DNA of 64,000 nt, taken from Vibrio sp. 05-20-BW147. Lineage in GTDB: Bacteria > Pseudomonadota > Gammaproteobacteria > Enterobacterales > Vibrionaceae. The notes under the pieces were generated by a model that was given only the letters and a program-made list of their open reading frames with translations, was not told the origin of the DNA and made no database searches. Where the stretch lies: positions 1 through 64,000 of the forward strand of contig NZ_SZTO01000001.1 in assembly GCF_013369385.1 (NCBI RefSeq), given 5' to 3'. Made by a program: the position numbers and the translations under genes. Of the stretch, positions 41,172 to 53,986 are shown in pieces (the stretch's first letter is position 1; each line of letters starts with the position of its first letter).

Positions 41172-42515
41172 TTAAGATTTCGATGTGCTATTTTCACTCG
41201 TACTTAACTCGGTGAGCTGATGAATTACAGAGCGATAAGTTAACCAAGCGGCAACTCCGGCTAATAGATTACCCACAGCAGCCCCTATCAGCAGTCCTTG
41301 AATACCACCAATTATTGAACCCATCCACAATGCTGGCAAGAAAAAGGCAAACAAACGTAAAGCAGAAATGCGTAGCGCAGTGTACGCACGTCCTAATGCG
41401 TTACAGATCGAAACCATCAACATACAAATGCCCAATCCACCCAAACTAATGGGAACAATCAATAAGTGCATGTGCAAAATTTGCTCAACGGCTTGCTCGC
41501 TGGTCATCAAGGCAGATAAGGCGCCAGCTGCGAACATACTCATGATCGCGAGAAGTGTTTGAAACACTATAATGAAACGGCAAGCAATGGAAACGAGCGT
41601 TCGAATATCCGTAAAGTTTTTTGCTCCTAACAGTCTTCCTATCATGGGAGGCATTGACATGGTTAGAGCCAGTACCGAAACAAGGGTAAAGAACTCAAAA
41701 CGTGAGCCCAACGCCCAAGAGGCAACCGCTGCCGTACCAAAGCCAGCAATCAGCTTGGTGGCAAGCATCGATGACAGAGGGGGCAACAACTGACTGATCA
41801 TCGCAGGCCCCATAATATGCCCAATCGCTTTGACACTTTCAGCTACATCTAGTCCTTCTTTGTCGAAGCTAACCCACGAATGGCGGTGCACTTTGGGTGC
41901 GACAATCACGATGCCAAACCCGAAGGCGACGATTGTTGCAATAGCTGCGCCATTAATGCCTAAATCAAAGGTGAAAATGAAGAGTGGGTCGAGCAGCAAG
42001 TTGAGTCCACTGGTTAGCATCATCATAGTACCCGGTAACATCGTGTTTCCGTTTGAACGACAGATACTGTAAAAAAAGTAGAGCATCGCGCCTACCCAAG
42101 CGCTGACTAGCCAATAAGGCCAGTAGCTATCAATTACTGCATAAACGGATTCGGGTGCGCCAAGCAGAAACAAAATCAGATGTCGACTCAACCAAATCAG
42201 CAAGCAGACCAAAGACACACCGATTGCGCCTATGACGAGAATCAGTCCAGCGAGTTGACGGGCATATTGTTCGTTTTGTGCACCTAGCGCTTTGGATATC
42301 ACCGCTGTCGTTGCAATACCAAGCCCGACTTGAATACCAATGATTACCATCTGCAGAGGTAAAGTAAAACCTTGAGCAGCAAGCGGAAGTATACCAAGTT
42401 GGCCGATGAAGGCACTGTCAACCAACTGAAAACTCATCAGTGACAGTACCCCAAATAGCATTGGCCAAGTCATTGAGAAAAGTTGGCGTGCTAATGGAGA
42501 AAAGGAGTTTGTCAT
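41172..42515 (-). CDS. MATE-family multidrug efflux protein
   Basis: The protein has 447 residues and twelve predicted helices in two MATE repeats. QLVDSAFIGQLGILPLAAQGFTLP at helix 1-2 and SMPPMIGRLLGAKNF in the second half match the DinF/NorM group, which exports cationic drugs using Na+ or H+ gradients. Single gene. The 5' side opens onto the tmaR gene, also on the minus strand, with a terminator between. Confidence 0.88.
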   Translation of the reverse strand: MTNSFSPLARQLFSMTWPMLFGVLSLMSFQLVDSAFIGQLGILPLAAQGFTLPLQMVIIGIQVGLGIATTAVISKALGAQNEQYARQLAGLILVIGAIGVSLVCLLIWLSRHLILFLLGAPESVYAVIDSYWPYWLVSAWVGAMLYFFYSICRSNGNTMLPGTMMMLTSGLNLLLDPLFIFTFDLGINGAAIATIVAFGFGIVIVAPKVHRHSWVSFDKEGLDVAESVKAIGHIMGPAMISQLLPPLSSMLATKLIAGFGTAAVASWALGSRFEFFTLVSVLALTMSMPPMIGRLLGAKNFTDIRTLVSIACRFIIVFQTLLAIMSMFAAGALSALMTSEQAVEQILHMHLLIVPISLGGLGICMLMVSICNALGRAYTALRISALRLFAFFLPALWMGSIIGGIQGLLIGAAVGNLLAGVAAWLTYRSVIHQLTELSTSENSTSKS

Positions 42516-42624
42516 AGTGTATTAGTATTGTGGAAACTGCTGGTAGTCTATCGTAATAAAAATTAATAACCTAATAGTTAGGAATGGTAATGTCTTTTCA
42601 TCTGGTAGAGAAAAGAGTGATAAC

Positions 42625-42649
42625 AAAAAGCCTCGCATGGCGAGGCTTT
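42625..42649 (-). terminator. Intrinsic terminator for tmaR
   Basis: AAAGCCTCGC and GCGAGGCTTT form a 10-bp stem with a 3-base loop. On the minus strand it is followed by TTGTTATC. Confidence 0.85.
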
Positions 42650-42675
42650 GAAACTTGGCAAATGTGTCATCGAAA

Positions 42676-42990
42676 TTATTTTTTGCCACTTGTTTGTTTG
42701 TCTTCTTCCGTTAGTTCACGGATACGGCGGCTGATGTCGCGACGAGCTTTAGAAATTTCTGCGCTCTTGATAATGTGGTCATCAACGCGATCTTCGTAAT
42801 CTGCTTTCATGTTTTTGATGATGGTCATGATCTCATCTTGAGACATGTTTGGCTTAATGTAGTCCAGTAGGTTTTCAAGCAGTTCAACACGTTTACGGTT
42901 GTCGCGAACTTTCTTTTCGTTGTCTAGTAGTTCGCGTTGTAGTTTGTTCTTACGGCGTGCCTGAGCAACAATTTCAAATACGGTATTCAT
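42676..42990 (-). CDS. tmaR: DUF496/YeeX family protein TmaR
   Basis: The protein has 104 residues and is almost entirely charged coiled coil ([56 protein letters not shown]). This is the DUF496 (YeeX) family. E. coli YeeX was renamed TmaR, a pole-localised protein that captures PTS enzyme I. The cytosolic coiled coil and length (E. coli about 109) agree. GGTAAGGGACCTAT precedes the ATG. An inverted repeat lies in its leader. Confidence 0.9.
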   Translation of the reverse strand: MNTVFEIVAQARRKNKLQRELLDNEKKVRDNRKRVELLENLLDYIKPNMSQDEIMTIIKNMKADYEDRVDDHIIKSAEISKARRDISRRIRELTEEDKQTSGKK

Positions 42991-43035
42991 AGGTCCCTTA
43001 CCTTCAATAAAAGTGAATGATAACTCTCAAAAATG

Positions 43036-43089
43036 ACTTCAAGATGTGTATTTCACTGCTGTTAGAAACATCTTGAAGTGACTTTTACC
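43036..43089. repeat. Inverted repeat with 12-base arms upstream of tmaR
   Basis: ACTTCAAGATGT (43036-43047) and ACATCTTGAAGT (43078-43089) pair perfectly across a 30-base spacer. It lies between the divergent tmaR and the 43227 gene. Similar CATCTTGAAGT units recur in Vibrio intergenic DNA as I recall, but that was not checked. Confidence 0.6.
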
Positions 43090-43226
43090 AACCACGCTGA
43101 GATTAAAGCACATCACACATATTCATAACAGTCTTTAGATCAATCGATTGTCTGTCTGGTTAAGAAAAATACACTTCCCAGCGATGCAATTGTGTTTGTG
43201 TACCATAACAAGATATTATCAGCACC

Positions 43227-43466
43227 ATGAACGAAATCTCTCTCAAAGACAGTAGCATGAAGTCCGATGGTTCCGATCTTGATTCACCAAATAGTGAGAA
43301 TCAAGAGCCAGCAAAGTGTTCCAAAACCAGCTTAAAGCTCAAGTCCGCTTATATAGATGAAAGAGTGAAAATGGAAACCGTTGAGGTTGAACTAAACCGT
43401 TCAAAGATCGTCTTCATGGACGAAAACGGAAAATTGACCAAATTCACTCTCATTTCAGAACACTAA
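43227..43466 (+). CDS. Small acidic protein of unknown function
   Basis: The protein has 79 residues. The N-terminal 35 are low-complexity and polar (SSMKSDGSDLDSPNSENQEP). The C-terminal half is compact (VEVELNRSKIVFMDENGKLTKFTLI) and may be a short beta hairpin. There is no signal peptide and no recognisable family. The ribosome-binding site is weak. Followed 68 bases later by yceH on the same strand. Confidence 0.5.
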   Translation: MNEISLKDSSMKSDGSDLDSPNSENQEPAKCSKTSLKLKSAYIDERVKMETVEVELNRSKIVFMDENGKLTKFTLISEH

Positions 43467-43534
43467 CCTTTTGTCTCATCTGGATAGAAACATGCTAAGG
43501 TGAAGCAAAGAAACGAATAAAAAGGAGAAGCAAC

Positions 43535-44194
43535 ATGAGAACTGAGTTGACCCCCATTGAAGCCCGTGTCATTGGTTGTTTAATCGAAAAAGAAGTCACA
43601 ACGCCAGACCAATATCCATTGAGCTTAAATGCACTGACCAATGCGTGTAATCAGAAGAGTAATCGCGAGCCTGTGATGTCCTTGTCGGAATCTGAGGTTC
43701 TTGATGCTGTCGACCAACTGATTTCACGTCGTCTAGTCAGTGATGAAAGTGGCTTTAATAGCCGTGTGAGCAAATATCAACATCGATTCTGCAATACGGA
43801 ATTTGGTGATCTCAAGTTGTCTGCGCAAGAAAAAGGCATTGTTTGTTGTATGCTGCTGCGGGGGCCACAAACACCGGGAGAGTTGAGAACGCGCACCAAT
43901 CGTTTGGCGACTTTCGCAGATGTTAAAGAAGTCGAAACCGTATTAGATAAGTTGGCGAGTGAAGAGCGTGGCCAGCTTGTGGTTAAGTTATCGATTGAGC
44001 CTGGTAAACGTGAATCACGCTATATGCACCAGTTTTGTGGCGATGTCGATGTGGCCTCTTATCAATCCTCATCGCCTGTGAACATGGCGACTGCTTCTCT
44101 AAATGACGAGCGTATCGTGCATCTTGAGGAGGAAGTCGAAACCTTGAAACAAGAGTTGTCAGACCTCAAAGCACTGGTTCAATCTCTTCTATAA
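43535..44194 (+). CDS. yceH: DUF480 family protein YceH
   Basis: The protein has 219 residues, the usual length of Yce[43 protein letters not shown] is the family signature, here read as shorter pieces: [20 protein letters not shown] and [12 protein letters not shown]. Two winged-helix domains and a C-terminal coiled coil ([20 protein letters not shown]) make up the fold. AAAAAGGAGAAGCAAC before the ATG is a strong site. The stop overlaps the start of the next gene by one base. The function of YceH is not established. Confidence 0.92.
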   Translation: MRTELTPIEARVIGCLIEKEVTTPDQYPLSLNALTNACNQKSNREPVMSLSESEVLDAVDQLISRRLVSDESGFNSRVSKYQHRFCNTEFGDLKLSAQEKGIVCCMLLRGPQTPGELRTRTNRLATFADVKEVETVLDKLASEERGQLVVKLSIEPGKRESRYMHQFCGDVDVASYQSSSPVNMATASLNDERIVHLEEEVETLKQELSDLKALVQSLL

Positions 44195-44505
44195 TGACAA
44201 CGTCCAAGTCGTGTCCTGATTGGTCTGTGTACTTGATCAGAACGCGCCATAATGCTTTGTACTGCGGTGTCACCAACAATTTGGAACGCCGCTTTTCTGC
44301 CCATCAGCAGGGTAAAGGGGCAAAAGCGCTACGCGGTAAAGGTCCTTTAGAGCTGGTATGGGTCTTTGCTGTTGGCGACCACAGCACTGCCTTGAAAGTC
44401 GAGCACCACATCAAATCTCTACGCAAACTAGACAAAGAGCGCTTAGTAAAAGGTGATCTGATTCTTCAAATGGATAAAATTTTGCGACATACATCAGTTG
44501 ACTGA
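44194..44505 (+). CDS. GIY-YIG domain protein (UPF0213/YhbQ-like)
   Basis: The protein has 103 residues. The GIY-YIG core is WSVYLIRTRHNALYCGVTNNLERR (first part WSVYLIRTRHNALYCGVTNN), and the expected arginine and glutamate follow in RRFSAHQQGKGAKALRG and LKVEHHIKSLRKLDKE. This is the stand-alone UPF0213 group related to the nuclease domains of UvrC and homing endonucleases. Translationally coupled to yceH (TAATG overlap). Nuclease activity is not demonstrated in the family. Confidence 0.88.
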   Translation: MTTSKSCPDWSVYLIRTRHNALYCGVTNNLERRFSAHQQGKGAKALRGKGPLELVWVFAVGDHSTALKVEHHIKSLRKLDKERLVKGDLILQMDKILRHTSVD

Positions 44506-44567
44506 ATGCAATAATGTTTCGTTTTTACTAACATTAAGAGCAATGTTAATCAAATGGATCTTATAAA

Positions 44568-45731
44568 ATGAAACAGTGGAACAAAGTGGCTTTTTGTGTC
44601 GGTGTGGCTCTTACTTCGTGTTCGGCTTTGGCTGCAAATCATGTTGCAGATGGGCGCAGTAATGGTATGGGCAACACGGGCGTTTCGTCTGCAGACTATC
44701 TGAGCGCTGCCTTCTTCAACCCAGCATTAGTTGCAAACTATAAAAATGAAGACGACTTCGCACTGCTATTACCAGCGATTGGCGTTAATGTGCGAGACAG
44801 CGATGAAAGCTTGCAAACGATATCCGATTTGCAGGATTCCATTGATGAGTTCGAATCTGTAATGACTCCTAGCCAAGAAAACATTGATGAGTTGAACCAG
44901 TACTTAGATGATTTGCAAGGCAACTCTCCATTAACCGTGAGCAGCTCTTTAGGCTTAGCATTGGCTATTCCAACCAAGTGGGTATCGGCAAATCTGTTTG
45001 CTAGAGGTTATGTCGAAGTGATTGCTGCACCCGATGTCGCGGATTATAAAGGAGATACGGCGCAAAACGTTGAAGACCGTTTCAATGAGACCGAAGTTGC
45101 GGTAGCTGCGTTTGGGTATACGGAGTTTGGCTTAGCGCTGGCAAGAGAGTTTGTTTTATATGAAGAGCGCGTTTCTTTTGGTGTAACACCGAAGATTCAA
45201 CAGCTGACAACTTACTACATGAAACCAACGGTAAAGGACTTTGATGTTGAAGATTACGATCAAAGTGAAAACTCACAAAGTGCCTTTAACTTGGATCTCG
45301 GTGCCGTTTGGTACAAAAACAATTTTCAAGTTGGCCTAGCGGTCAAAGACCTACTAAGTCAAGAAATCGATTTAAATGATACCATGGGTGTTAAAAGAGA
45401 CGTTTATGAACTGAACACTCAAGTGTCAGCTGGCGTTTCCTACCATTCCGAGTTTGTGACGGTTGCATTCGATGCGGATTTAACAAAGCAAGAACGTTTC
45501 AAATCGCTCAATGATGAAACACAATTTGTTCGTGTCGGTGTTGAAGGTAACGCATGGGGTTGGGCTCAACTACGAGCAGGTTATGAAATTGATTTGGAAG
45601 ACACGGTAGAAAATGCGTTTACAGCAGGTATTGGTATCAGCCCATTCGATGTGGTGAGCTTAGATATTGCGGGCAATTATGCTGGAGATAATCAGTTTGG
45701 CGTTTCGGGCAACTTAGCGTTTACTTTTTAA
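44568..45731 (+). CDS. TraF-like (PF13729) outer-membrane protein
   Basis: The protein has 387 residues with a signal peptide ending in SALAAN. NGMGNTGVSSADYLSAAFFNPAL is the N-terminal hatch-like segment shared by FadL-type and TraF_2 proteins. Amphipathic strands follow to the terminal GVSGNLAFTF with phenylalanine at the end. Automatic pipelines call such proteins conjugal transfer TraF, but there is no conjugation gene nearby, and an outer-membrane barrel is the better description. Single gene with a terminator. Confidence 0.75.
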   Translation: MKQWNKVAFCVGVALTSCSALAANHVADGRSNGMGNTGVSSADYLSAAFFNPALVANYKNEDDFALLLPAIGVNVRDSDESLQTISDLQDSIDEFESVMTPSQENIDELNQYLDDLQGNSPLTVSSSLGLALAIPTKWVSANLFARGYVEVIAAPDVADYKGDTAQNVEDRFNETEVAVAAFGYTEFGLALAREFVLYEERVSFGVTPKIQQLTTYYMKPTVKDFDVEDYDQSENSQSAFNLDLGAVWYKNNFQVGLAVKDLLSQEIDLNDTMGVKRDVYELNTQVSAGVSYHSEFVTVAFDADLTKQERFKSLNDETQFVRVGVEGNAWGWAQLRAGYEIDLEDTVENAFTAGIGISPFDVVSLDIAGNYAGDNQFGVSGNLAFTF

Positions 45732-45761
45732 TCTCGGGTTTAGTGACGTATCAATGTATTA

Positions 45762-45787
45762 AAGCCGCCGATCTCGGCGGTTTTGTT
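45762..45787 (+). terminator. Intrinsic terminator after TraF-like gene
   Basis: CCGCCGA (45766-45772) and TCGGCGG (45775-45781) form a short GC stem followed by TTTTGTTTATTTTT. Confidence 0.85.
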
Positions 45788-45915
45788 TATTTTTAATCAC
45801 CCAAAAGAAAGCGACGCTTCAAAAGCAATTGATGTGGAATCAGGTGAAGATTCACGGTACTCTTTACCACAGTCAGGCTTAATGTTTGTTAAAAGAAAAA
45901 CAAAAAGATAATTAA

Positions 45916-49586
<3,671 letters not shown>

Positions 49587-49595
49587 CCTCCTAGG

Positions 49596-50252
49596 TCAAA
49601 CTAAACCTGCATGAAAAGAGAGTTCAAGTAACTCTCTTTTGAGCTCTTTACTTAGCAGAACGGGCTTCTCGTATTTAATGCCCACAGACCACCCATTAGC
49701 GAGTTTACGGATACTGGCGACTTTCGCGGGATTATCCGCGGACAAAAAGCGATTTAAAGGTGTCTCTACTTTGACGATTTCACCTTTATGAAACTCCGGC
49801 TGAGCCAAGGTAATAAACCCACAGCCCGACAGGGAAAAGTCGCTCATCCTTCCTTCATACAAATTTCCATCGTGATTGAGCGTTCCTTGTAGATCAATCT
49901 TATAGCGCTCATGTTCGCGTATCGGTTTTGTTGCCAAAGCAGTAGGAAAACGTAAAAAGAGCAGAAAATCTGGCTTAGTGATCACAGATAGTACGCTGGT
50001 TTTAAAGGCGACGACGTGCCCTAGTTCCGTGTCGGCGATCCCACGTAAAATAACATCGGCGTTTTCAAGTTTTCTCAAGACGAAATCTTCTTTATCCACG
50101 ACTTCAATAATCAAGTATTGAGCATGTTTCAAACCAACAAAGAAAGCAGGTAAGGTGAGAGAGTCTTGAGGCCCAAATTCAAAGGTGGCGTTTAGCCTCA
50201 TCCCTGGTTTTACAAAGCGTGGGATATCCTCTTTGGTGTACGTCGCCGGCAT
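49596..50252 (-). CDS. PilZ-domain cyclic di-GMP-binding protein, YcgR-type
   Basis: The protein has 218 residues. The N-terminal 105 form a YcgR-like barrel (RLNATFEFGPQDSLTLPAFF). The PilZ domain has the R-x-x-x-R motif in IREHERYKIDLQG (about residues 111-115) and D-x-S-x-x-G in MSDFSLSGCGFIT, the two elements that clamp cyclic di-GMP. It probably affects motility, secretion or biofilm. Convergent with luxQ, nine bases apart. An inverted repeat in its last codons can act as a terminator for luxQ. Confidence 0.88.
   Translation of the reverse strand: MPATYTKEDIPRFVKPGMRLNATFEFGPQDSLTLPAFFVGLKHAQYLIIEVVDKEDFVLRKLENADVILRGIADTELGHVVAFKTSVLSVITKPDFLLFLRFPTALATKPIREHERYKIDLQGTLNHDGNLYEGRMSDFSLSGCGFITLAQPEFHKGEIVKVETPLNRFLSADNPAKVASIRKLANGWSVGIKYEKPVLLSKELKRELLELSFHAGLV
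49614..49640. terminator. Stem-loop inside the 3' end of the PilZ gene
   Basis: AAAAGAGAGTT (49614-49624) and AACTCTCTTTT (49630-49640) form a perfect 11-bp stem with a 5-base loop. It is inside the final PilZ codons and 28 bases beyond the luxQ stop, so it may end luxPQ transcription. Confidence 0.65.
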
Positions 50253-50376
50253 GGTTATTCACTTTTAAAATCAACTCCCTAAACTATAAACCGCCCAGCC
50301 TAATATACAAACCGTGGTGCTGCGTAGATTGGAGATTTTGTTTGGTTTCGTGAACTATCCCGAGTGACGTGATTAG

Positions 50377-51333
50377 CTAAACTTTCGATTCATCCGAGGA
50401 GGAGGCGACAGCATGACTCGGAGGTTGATAGTTCAGAGAAGCATCATGTCGCAGAAATACATTACTCGCGACCAAACTGCCAGCACTCACGAGAAAAAGC
50501 GCCGCCCAAGTTATGGTGTTTGGCATCTCAGAGAAAATGGGAATAGCGAGTAATGTGGCAATCACGGGGGTGGCGCTGCCAAAAGCAGCACTTCTTTCTG
50601 CACCAAGTGTTTTTACCGCGTAGAGATAACTAAAAGCGGCGATCAGACCCGCACCCAAGCCTTGAGTGAGCAAATGCCCAATTAGGTCATTTGTCGGCCA
50701 ATTGGATATGGGTGTGACAGCAAGATAACTCGGTAGCCAGCCAAATCCAATAGCGATGACAAGAGTAACCAGAGAAGCAAGCGCTATCGTTGCTGATGTC
50801 AGTAGAGGATTCAGATTGGCCACTCGGGCACAAATGGTAAATACTGCCCACATCAAGCTACCAAGGAGGAAAAGTAAGTGACCTTGTGTCTCGGTAGAGT
50901 TGCCAGATGAACCTAAGTTCGGCACTACAAACAGTGCGATACCAACAAGCACTAAAGCCAGCCCCGCGATACGATGAGTGCTGAGTGGTTGCTTAAACAA
51001 GATAACGGCAATACTTGTCACAAACAGAGGAAGCGTGCCAGGGACGAGTGCGCTGCCATGTGATACAGGAACATAGTGCATCGCACTACTTGCAACCAGA
51101 AGATAGGGTAGGCCACTGCCGACAAACATCCCGAGCCAATAGCGAAGGGGGACAGCGTTCACTTCTGAGTGTGATTTCATCAACATAGGTAACAGCAATA
51201 AAGCAGGAATGAGAAATCGACAGAGCGCGATATCCGCTGGTTGCAGTAATGAGTTTGCACCACCTTTCAACGAGAGAAAGAAGCCAGACCAAAGTAATAG
51301 TGTGGTTCCGATGGCTAAGTATCCTTGCAGCAT
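50377..51333 (-). CDS. EamA/DMT-superfamily transporter
   Basis: The protein has 318 residues from the ATG at 51333 (a GTG at 51348 would add five). Ten helices lie in two EamA repeats (LLLWSGFFLSLKGGANSLL; LLFLLGSLMWAVFTICARV). A polar C-terminal tail (YQPPSHAVASSSDE) ends the protein. Divergent from an Lrp/AsnC regulator, an arrangement typical of amino-acid exporters under Lrp-type control. Substrate unknown. Confidence 0.85.
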   Translation of the reverse strand: MLQGYLAIGTTLLLWSGFFLSLKGGANSLLQPADIALCRFLIPALLLLPMLMKSHSEVNAVPLRYWLGMFVGSGLPYLLVASSAMHYVPVSHGSALVPGTLPLFVTSIAVILFKQPLSTHRIAGLALVLVGIALFVVPNLGSSGNSTETQGHLLFLLGSLMWAVFTICARVANLNPLLTSATIALASLVTLVIAIGFGWLPSYLAVTPISNWPTNDLIGHLLTQGLGAGLIAAFSYLYAVKTLGAERSAAFGSATPVIATLLAIPIFSEMPNTITWAALFLVSAGSLVASNVFLRHDASLNYQPPSHAVASSSDESKV

Positions 51334-51487
51334 AATTCTAACACCCAAAGGTTAGTTAATTGTTATTCACTAGGTGCTAATTGTTAACTATCTTTGAAGG
51401 TAATAATTGGCAATAATGATCCTGATTGAAGGCATATTTGCCAAAAATAATTAATTTACACTCGTGATTAAGGGAAGGTTGGCAAGC

Positions 51488-51955
51488 ATGGATCGCGTGG
51501 ATAAAAAAATATTAGAGCTGTTGCAAAAAAATGCTCACATTACAGCGGCTGAAATTGCAGATGCAGTAGGGCTTTCTCCATCACCTTGCGCCCGTCGAAT
51601 TAAGCGACTCGAGCAGAATGGCGTGATTGCGGGTTACCATGCGTTGATTGCTCGGGAGCGCGTCGGTATTGCGATGACAGTATTTGTAGAGGTGAGCTTA
51701 AACAATCATCAAGTGAAATCGATCGATGACTTTGAACAGTCGATTTTAGCGATGGATGAAGTTGTGAGCTGCCATGTGGTTTCGGGTGCTTATGACTATC
51801 TGTTAGAGGTGGTTGCAAATGATCTTGTTGGCTATGAATCTTTTACTCGGCAATTACAGAGATTACAGAACGTCAAAGACATTCATACCCACTTAGCCAT
51901 TCGGAAAGTAAAAAACTCACACCAAGTGCCGATTTATGGTCTGAATCAGAAATGA
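51488..51955 (+). CDS. Lrp/AsnC-family transcriptional regulator
   Basis: The protein has 155 residues from the ATG at 51488, which is preceded by AAGGTTGGCAAGC; an ORF start at 51464 adds eight residues. The HTH is ITAAEIADAVGLSPSPCARRIKRLEQNGVI. The RAM ligand domain shows VVSCHVVSGAYDYLLEVVAND. It probably responds to an amino acid and controls the divergent DMT transporter gene 154 bases away. Confidence 0.92.
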   Translation: MDRVDKKILELLQKNAHITAAEIADAVGLSPSPCARRIKRLEQNGVIAGYHALIARERVGIAMTVFVEVSLNNHQVKSIDDFEQSILAMDEVVSCHVVSGAYDYLLEVVANDLVGYESFTRQLQRLQNVKDIHTHLAIRKVKNSHQVPIYGLNQK

Positions 51956-51983
51956 AAAAACGGAGCTTATCTGCTCCGTTTTA
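51956..51983 (+). terminator. Intrinsic terminator after Lrp-type gene
   Basis: AAAACGGAGC and GCTCCGTTTT form a 10-bp stem with a 6-base loop, just beyond the stop. The convergent small gene ends at 51991. Confidence 0.85.
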
Positions 51984-51990
51984 GTATTCG

Positions 51991-52233
51991 TCAACAGCTA
52001 CGAATCTGCGAAATTTCGCAGCTTCCTGTTTGTTTATCAATTTTGAAGGAGAATGCTGCGGAATGATACTCACCACCATCGCTCCAAATGGTTTCACCAA
52101 AGATCTTACAAAGTTCGAGATCGTTGATTGAACCATACTCTTTCACGTGCCTAACTACTGAGAGAAACTTGTTTTTCGTAACGCTTTGACTATCCATGTG
52201 ACTCAACCACTTGAAAACCATGTCGTTTTGCAT
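51991..52233 (-). CDS. Small cytosolic protein of unknown function
   Basis: The protein has 80 residues from the ATG at 52233 (a GTG at 52239 would add two). The sequence is mixed and compact (FKWLSHMDSQSVTKNKFLSV, then DLELCKIFGETIWSDGGEYH), with a C-terminal CEISQIRSC. No signal peptide or membrane segment. It has its own gap on both sides and no recognised family. Confidence 0.5.
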   Translation of the reverse strand: MQNDMVFKWLSHMDSQSVTKNKFLSVVRHVKEYGSINDLELCKIFGETIWSDGGEYHSAAFSFKIDKQTGSCEISQIRSC

Positions 52234-52384
52234 TTTCACCAGCCAATTGTTATGTTTTATGAAAACTTATGAATAGTAAATTACTCAAAATTCGAACATA
52301 AGTAAAGCATTATTGTGATGTGTGTCGCTATTTTTAGTTTGATTGGTCGGGTTTTGTTCAGTTATTAAGGTGAAATAATCTGAG

Positions 52385-52948
52385 CTAGTTTGTTTGCCCA
52401 GAATAGAGTTGTGCACTCTCTAATTGTGTTGCTTCTTTCTCATAGATGTGACCAAGCAAGGTGAATTTTTGTTCTAATTTTGCGAGTTCTTGAGCAAGAT
52501 CTTTTGAAGAACGGCTATACCACAACGCAGAGTTGAAATTGGCGGTGTGTTTTTGTTGTTTGCATTCATCTGCCATGGCAAACCAACTTTGGGCCATCGT
52601 TTTTGCTTCTTGCTGCTTATCGACAAGCTGCTGTTTGAGCGATGTAACGGCATTAGCATATTGACGTGCGCTGCGAATTTGCTGCTCGAAATCTCGATGA
52701 TAAATAGGATCGGCATGTTGCCAAAGCTGAACCAGTTCTTCAAAGGTAAACTGCTGAGAAAGCAAACGCCGTTGCTTATGAATACCTAACAGTGCGTTGT
52801 ATTGTGTTGCACGAGTATTGTAGTAGGACTCGAGCTCCAATTGATAAGATTGAAGTTTTTTCCAGCCTCGCTGACTACACTGAGCGGCTTCAACGAAAGG
52901 AGTCGTCAGTATAAACATGAGCAGTGTTGTCAGTGCGCGTTTCACCAT
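52385..52948 (-). CDS. Exported helical protein of unknown function
   Basis: The protein has 187 residues with a signal peptide (ALTTLLMFILTTPFVEA). The mature part is a long helical, Q-rich coiled coil (LESYYNTRATQYNALLGIHK, VTSLKQQLVDKQQEAKTMAQ) with one pair of cysteines (AAQCSQRG and ADECKQQ) that could form a disulfide. No membrane anchor is seen. Single gene. I do not recognise the family. Confidence 0.6.
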   Translation of the reverse strand: MVKRALTTLLMFILTTPFVEAAQCSQRGWKKLQSYQLELESYYNTRATQYNALLGIHKQRRLLSQQFTFEELVQLWQHADPIYHRDFEQQIRSARQYANAVTSLKQQLVDKQQEAKTMAQSWFAMADECKQQKHTANFNSALWYSRSSKDLAQELAKLEQKFTLLGHIYEKEATQLESAQLYSGQTN

Positions 52949-53191
52949 GAGCGTTAGTCATTACAGGGCTATGCTTACAGTATATGTGATTTTGTGAGAA
53001 CTATTGGCGTCCGTAATTAGAGAAAAATGCCTTGAGCTGGCAGAATAGACGCCAGTGGCTTGAAGATCTGAGATTCAGAGCATCGCTTATCATGCATGCT
53101 GAGAGGAATGTGTTGTTTCAATAACTCACTTGCAAAATGAACATCTCATTTGTCCTGCTGGCACAAGAGATAAAGATGGTGGTACTTATTC

Positions 53192-53851
53192 ATGAAAAAA
53201 ATCATGATCATACTGATTATTGTTTTGCTGCTGATTGGTGGTGGCGCGGGGTATTACGTCTTCTTCATGCAGAGTGAACAGGAAGAGGTCGTTAAAGCAT
53301 TACCTCAGGAAGCCCCTGAGATGGCGACAAAGCCCATAATGGAGCTCTCTAAAGCTGAGCCAGAAATCGTCGAATATTACGTGATCGAGCGACGTGTCGA
53401 GGTGAGAAACAAAGCGGAATCGCAAGCGCTGATTGTTGATGCGTTATACAAAGGTGAAAAAGTGACGATCCTTGAAAAACAAGATGGTTGGGGGAGGATC
53501 ACCGATTATATTGTTTACGAAGAGGGTGGTGAAGAGAGAGGCGAATGGGTTGAAATGGCCAAACTCTCTGCGGAAAAGCCTGTGATTGAAGAGATGGAAC
53601 GATTGGAAATTCTGGATGGCTATTTGGTCAAATCCGATGATTTAAAAGAGCATCGAGATATTTTTCGCAAGTACACTCAGAACTTGCTAAACGACGGTAC
53701 CTGCAAACCCGAGGACTTTGAGGAGCTAGGTGGTTGGGTGCGATCGGTGACGTTTCAGAATAGGGATGTCTATTTCATCTACTGCGGGGGGTTAGCCCAA
53801 GAAAACAAGATTTATCTCGATGTACAAACGGGCGAGATTTTTTATCGATAA
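53192..53851 (+). CDS. Membrane-anchored protein with SH3-like domain
   Basis: The protein has 219 residues. One N-terminal membrane helix (MIILIIVLLLIGGGAGYYVF) precedes an acidic linker and a bacterial SH3-like domain (about residues 60-125; RRVEVRNKAESQALIVDALY, VTILEKQDGWGRIT). The C-terminal part has two cysteines (DGTCKPEDF and FIYCGGLAQ). Bacterial SH3 domains often bind peptidoglycan or wall peptides in the periplasm. Single gene; the terminator-like hairpin at 53941 may end its transcription. Confidence 0.65.
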   Translation: MKKIMIILIIVLLLIGGGAGYYVFFMQSEQEEVVKALPQEAPEMATKPIMELSKAEPEIVEYYVIERRVEVRNKAESQALIVDALYKGEKVTILEKQDGWGRITDYIVYEEGGEERGEWVEMAKLSAEKPVIEEMERLEILDGYLVKSDDLKEHRDIFRKYTQNLLNDGTCKPEDFEELGGWVRSVTFQNRDVYFIYCGGLAQENKIYLDVQTGEIFYR

Positions 53852-53940
53852 TCAACGTACCTTATTGGTCGGTCGGCTTTTATAGGGTTAACTTTTAGAA
53901 CTTTTTAGTTGAGCTAAATCACATCCGGGCATACTATGCG

Positions 53941-53969
53941 AGAGCAGGCAAACTTGCCTGCTCTTTTTG
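53941..53969 (+). terminator. Intrinsic terminator just upstream of vemP
   Basis: AGAGCAGGCAA (53941-53951) and TTGCCTGCTCT (53954-53964) form an 11-bp stem with a 2-base loop, followed by TTTTGA. It lies 18 bases before the vemP start, so it either ends the upstream gene or attenuates vemP transcription. Confidence 0.8.
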
Positions 53970-53986
53970 ATCTTCAGAGAAGAGTT

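Noticed and set aside
44568-45731. Conjugation gene traF
   Set aside because: The family label is misleading; there are no other transfer genes, and the sequence is an outer-membrane barrel of FadL type.
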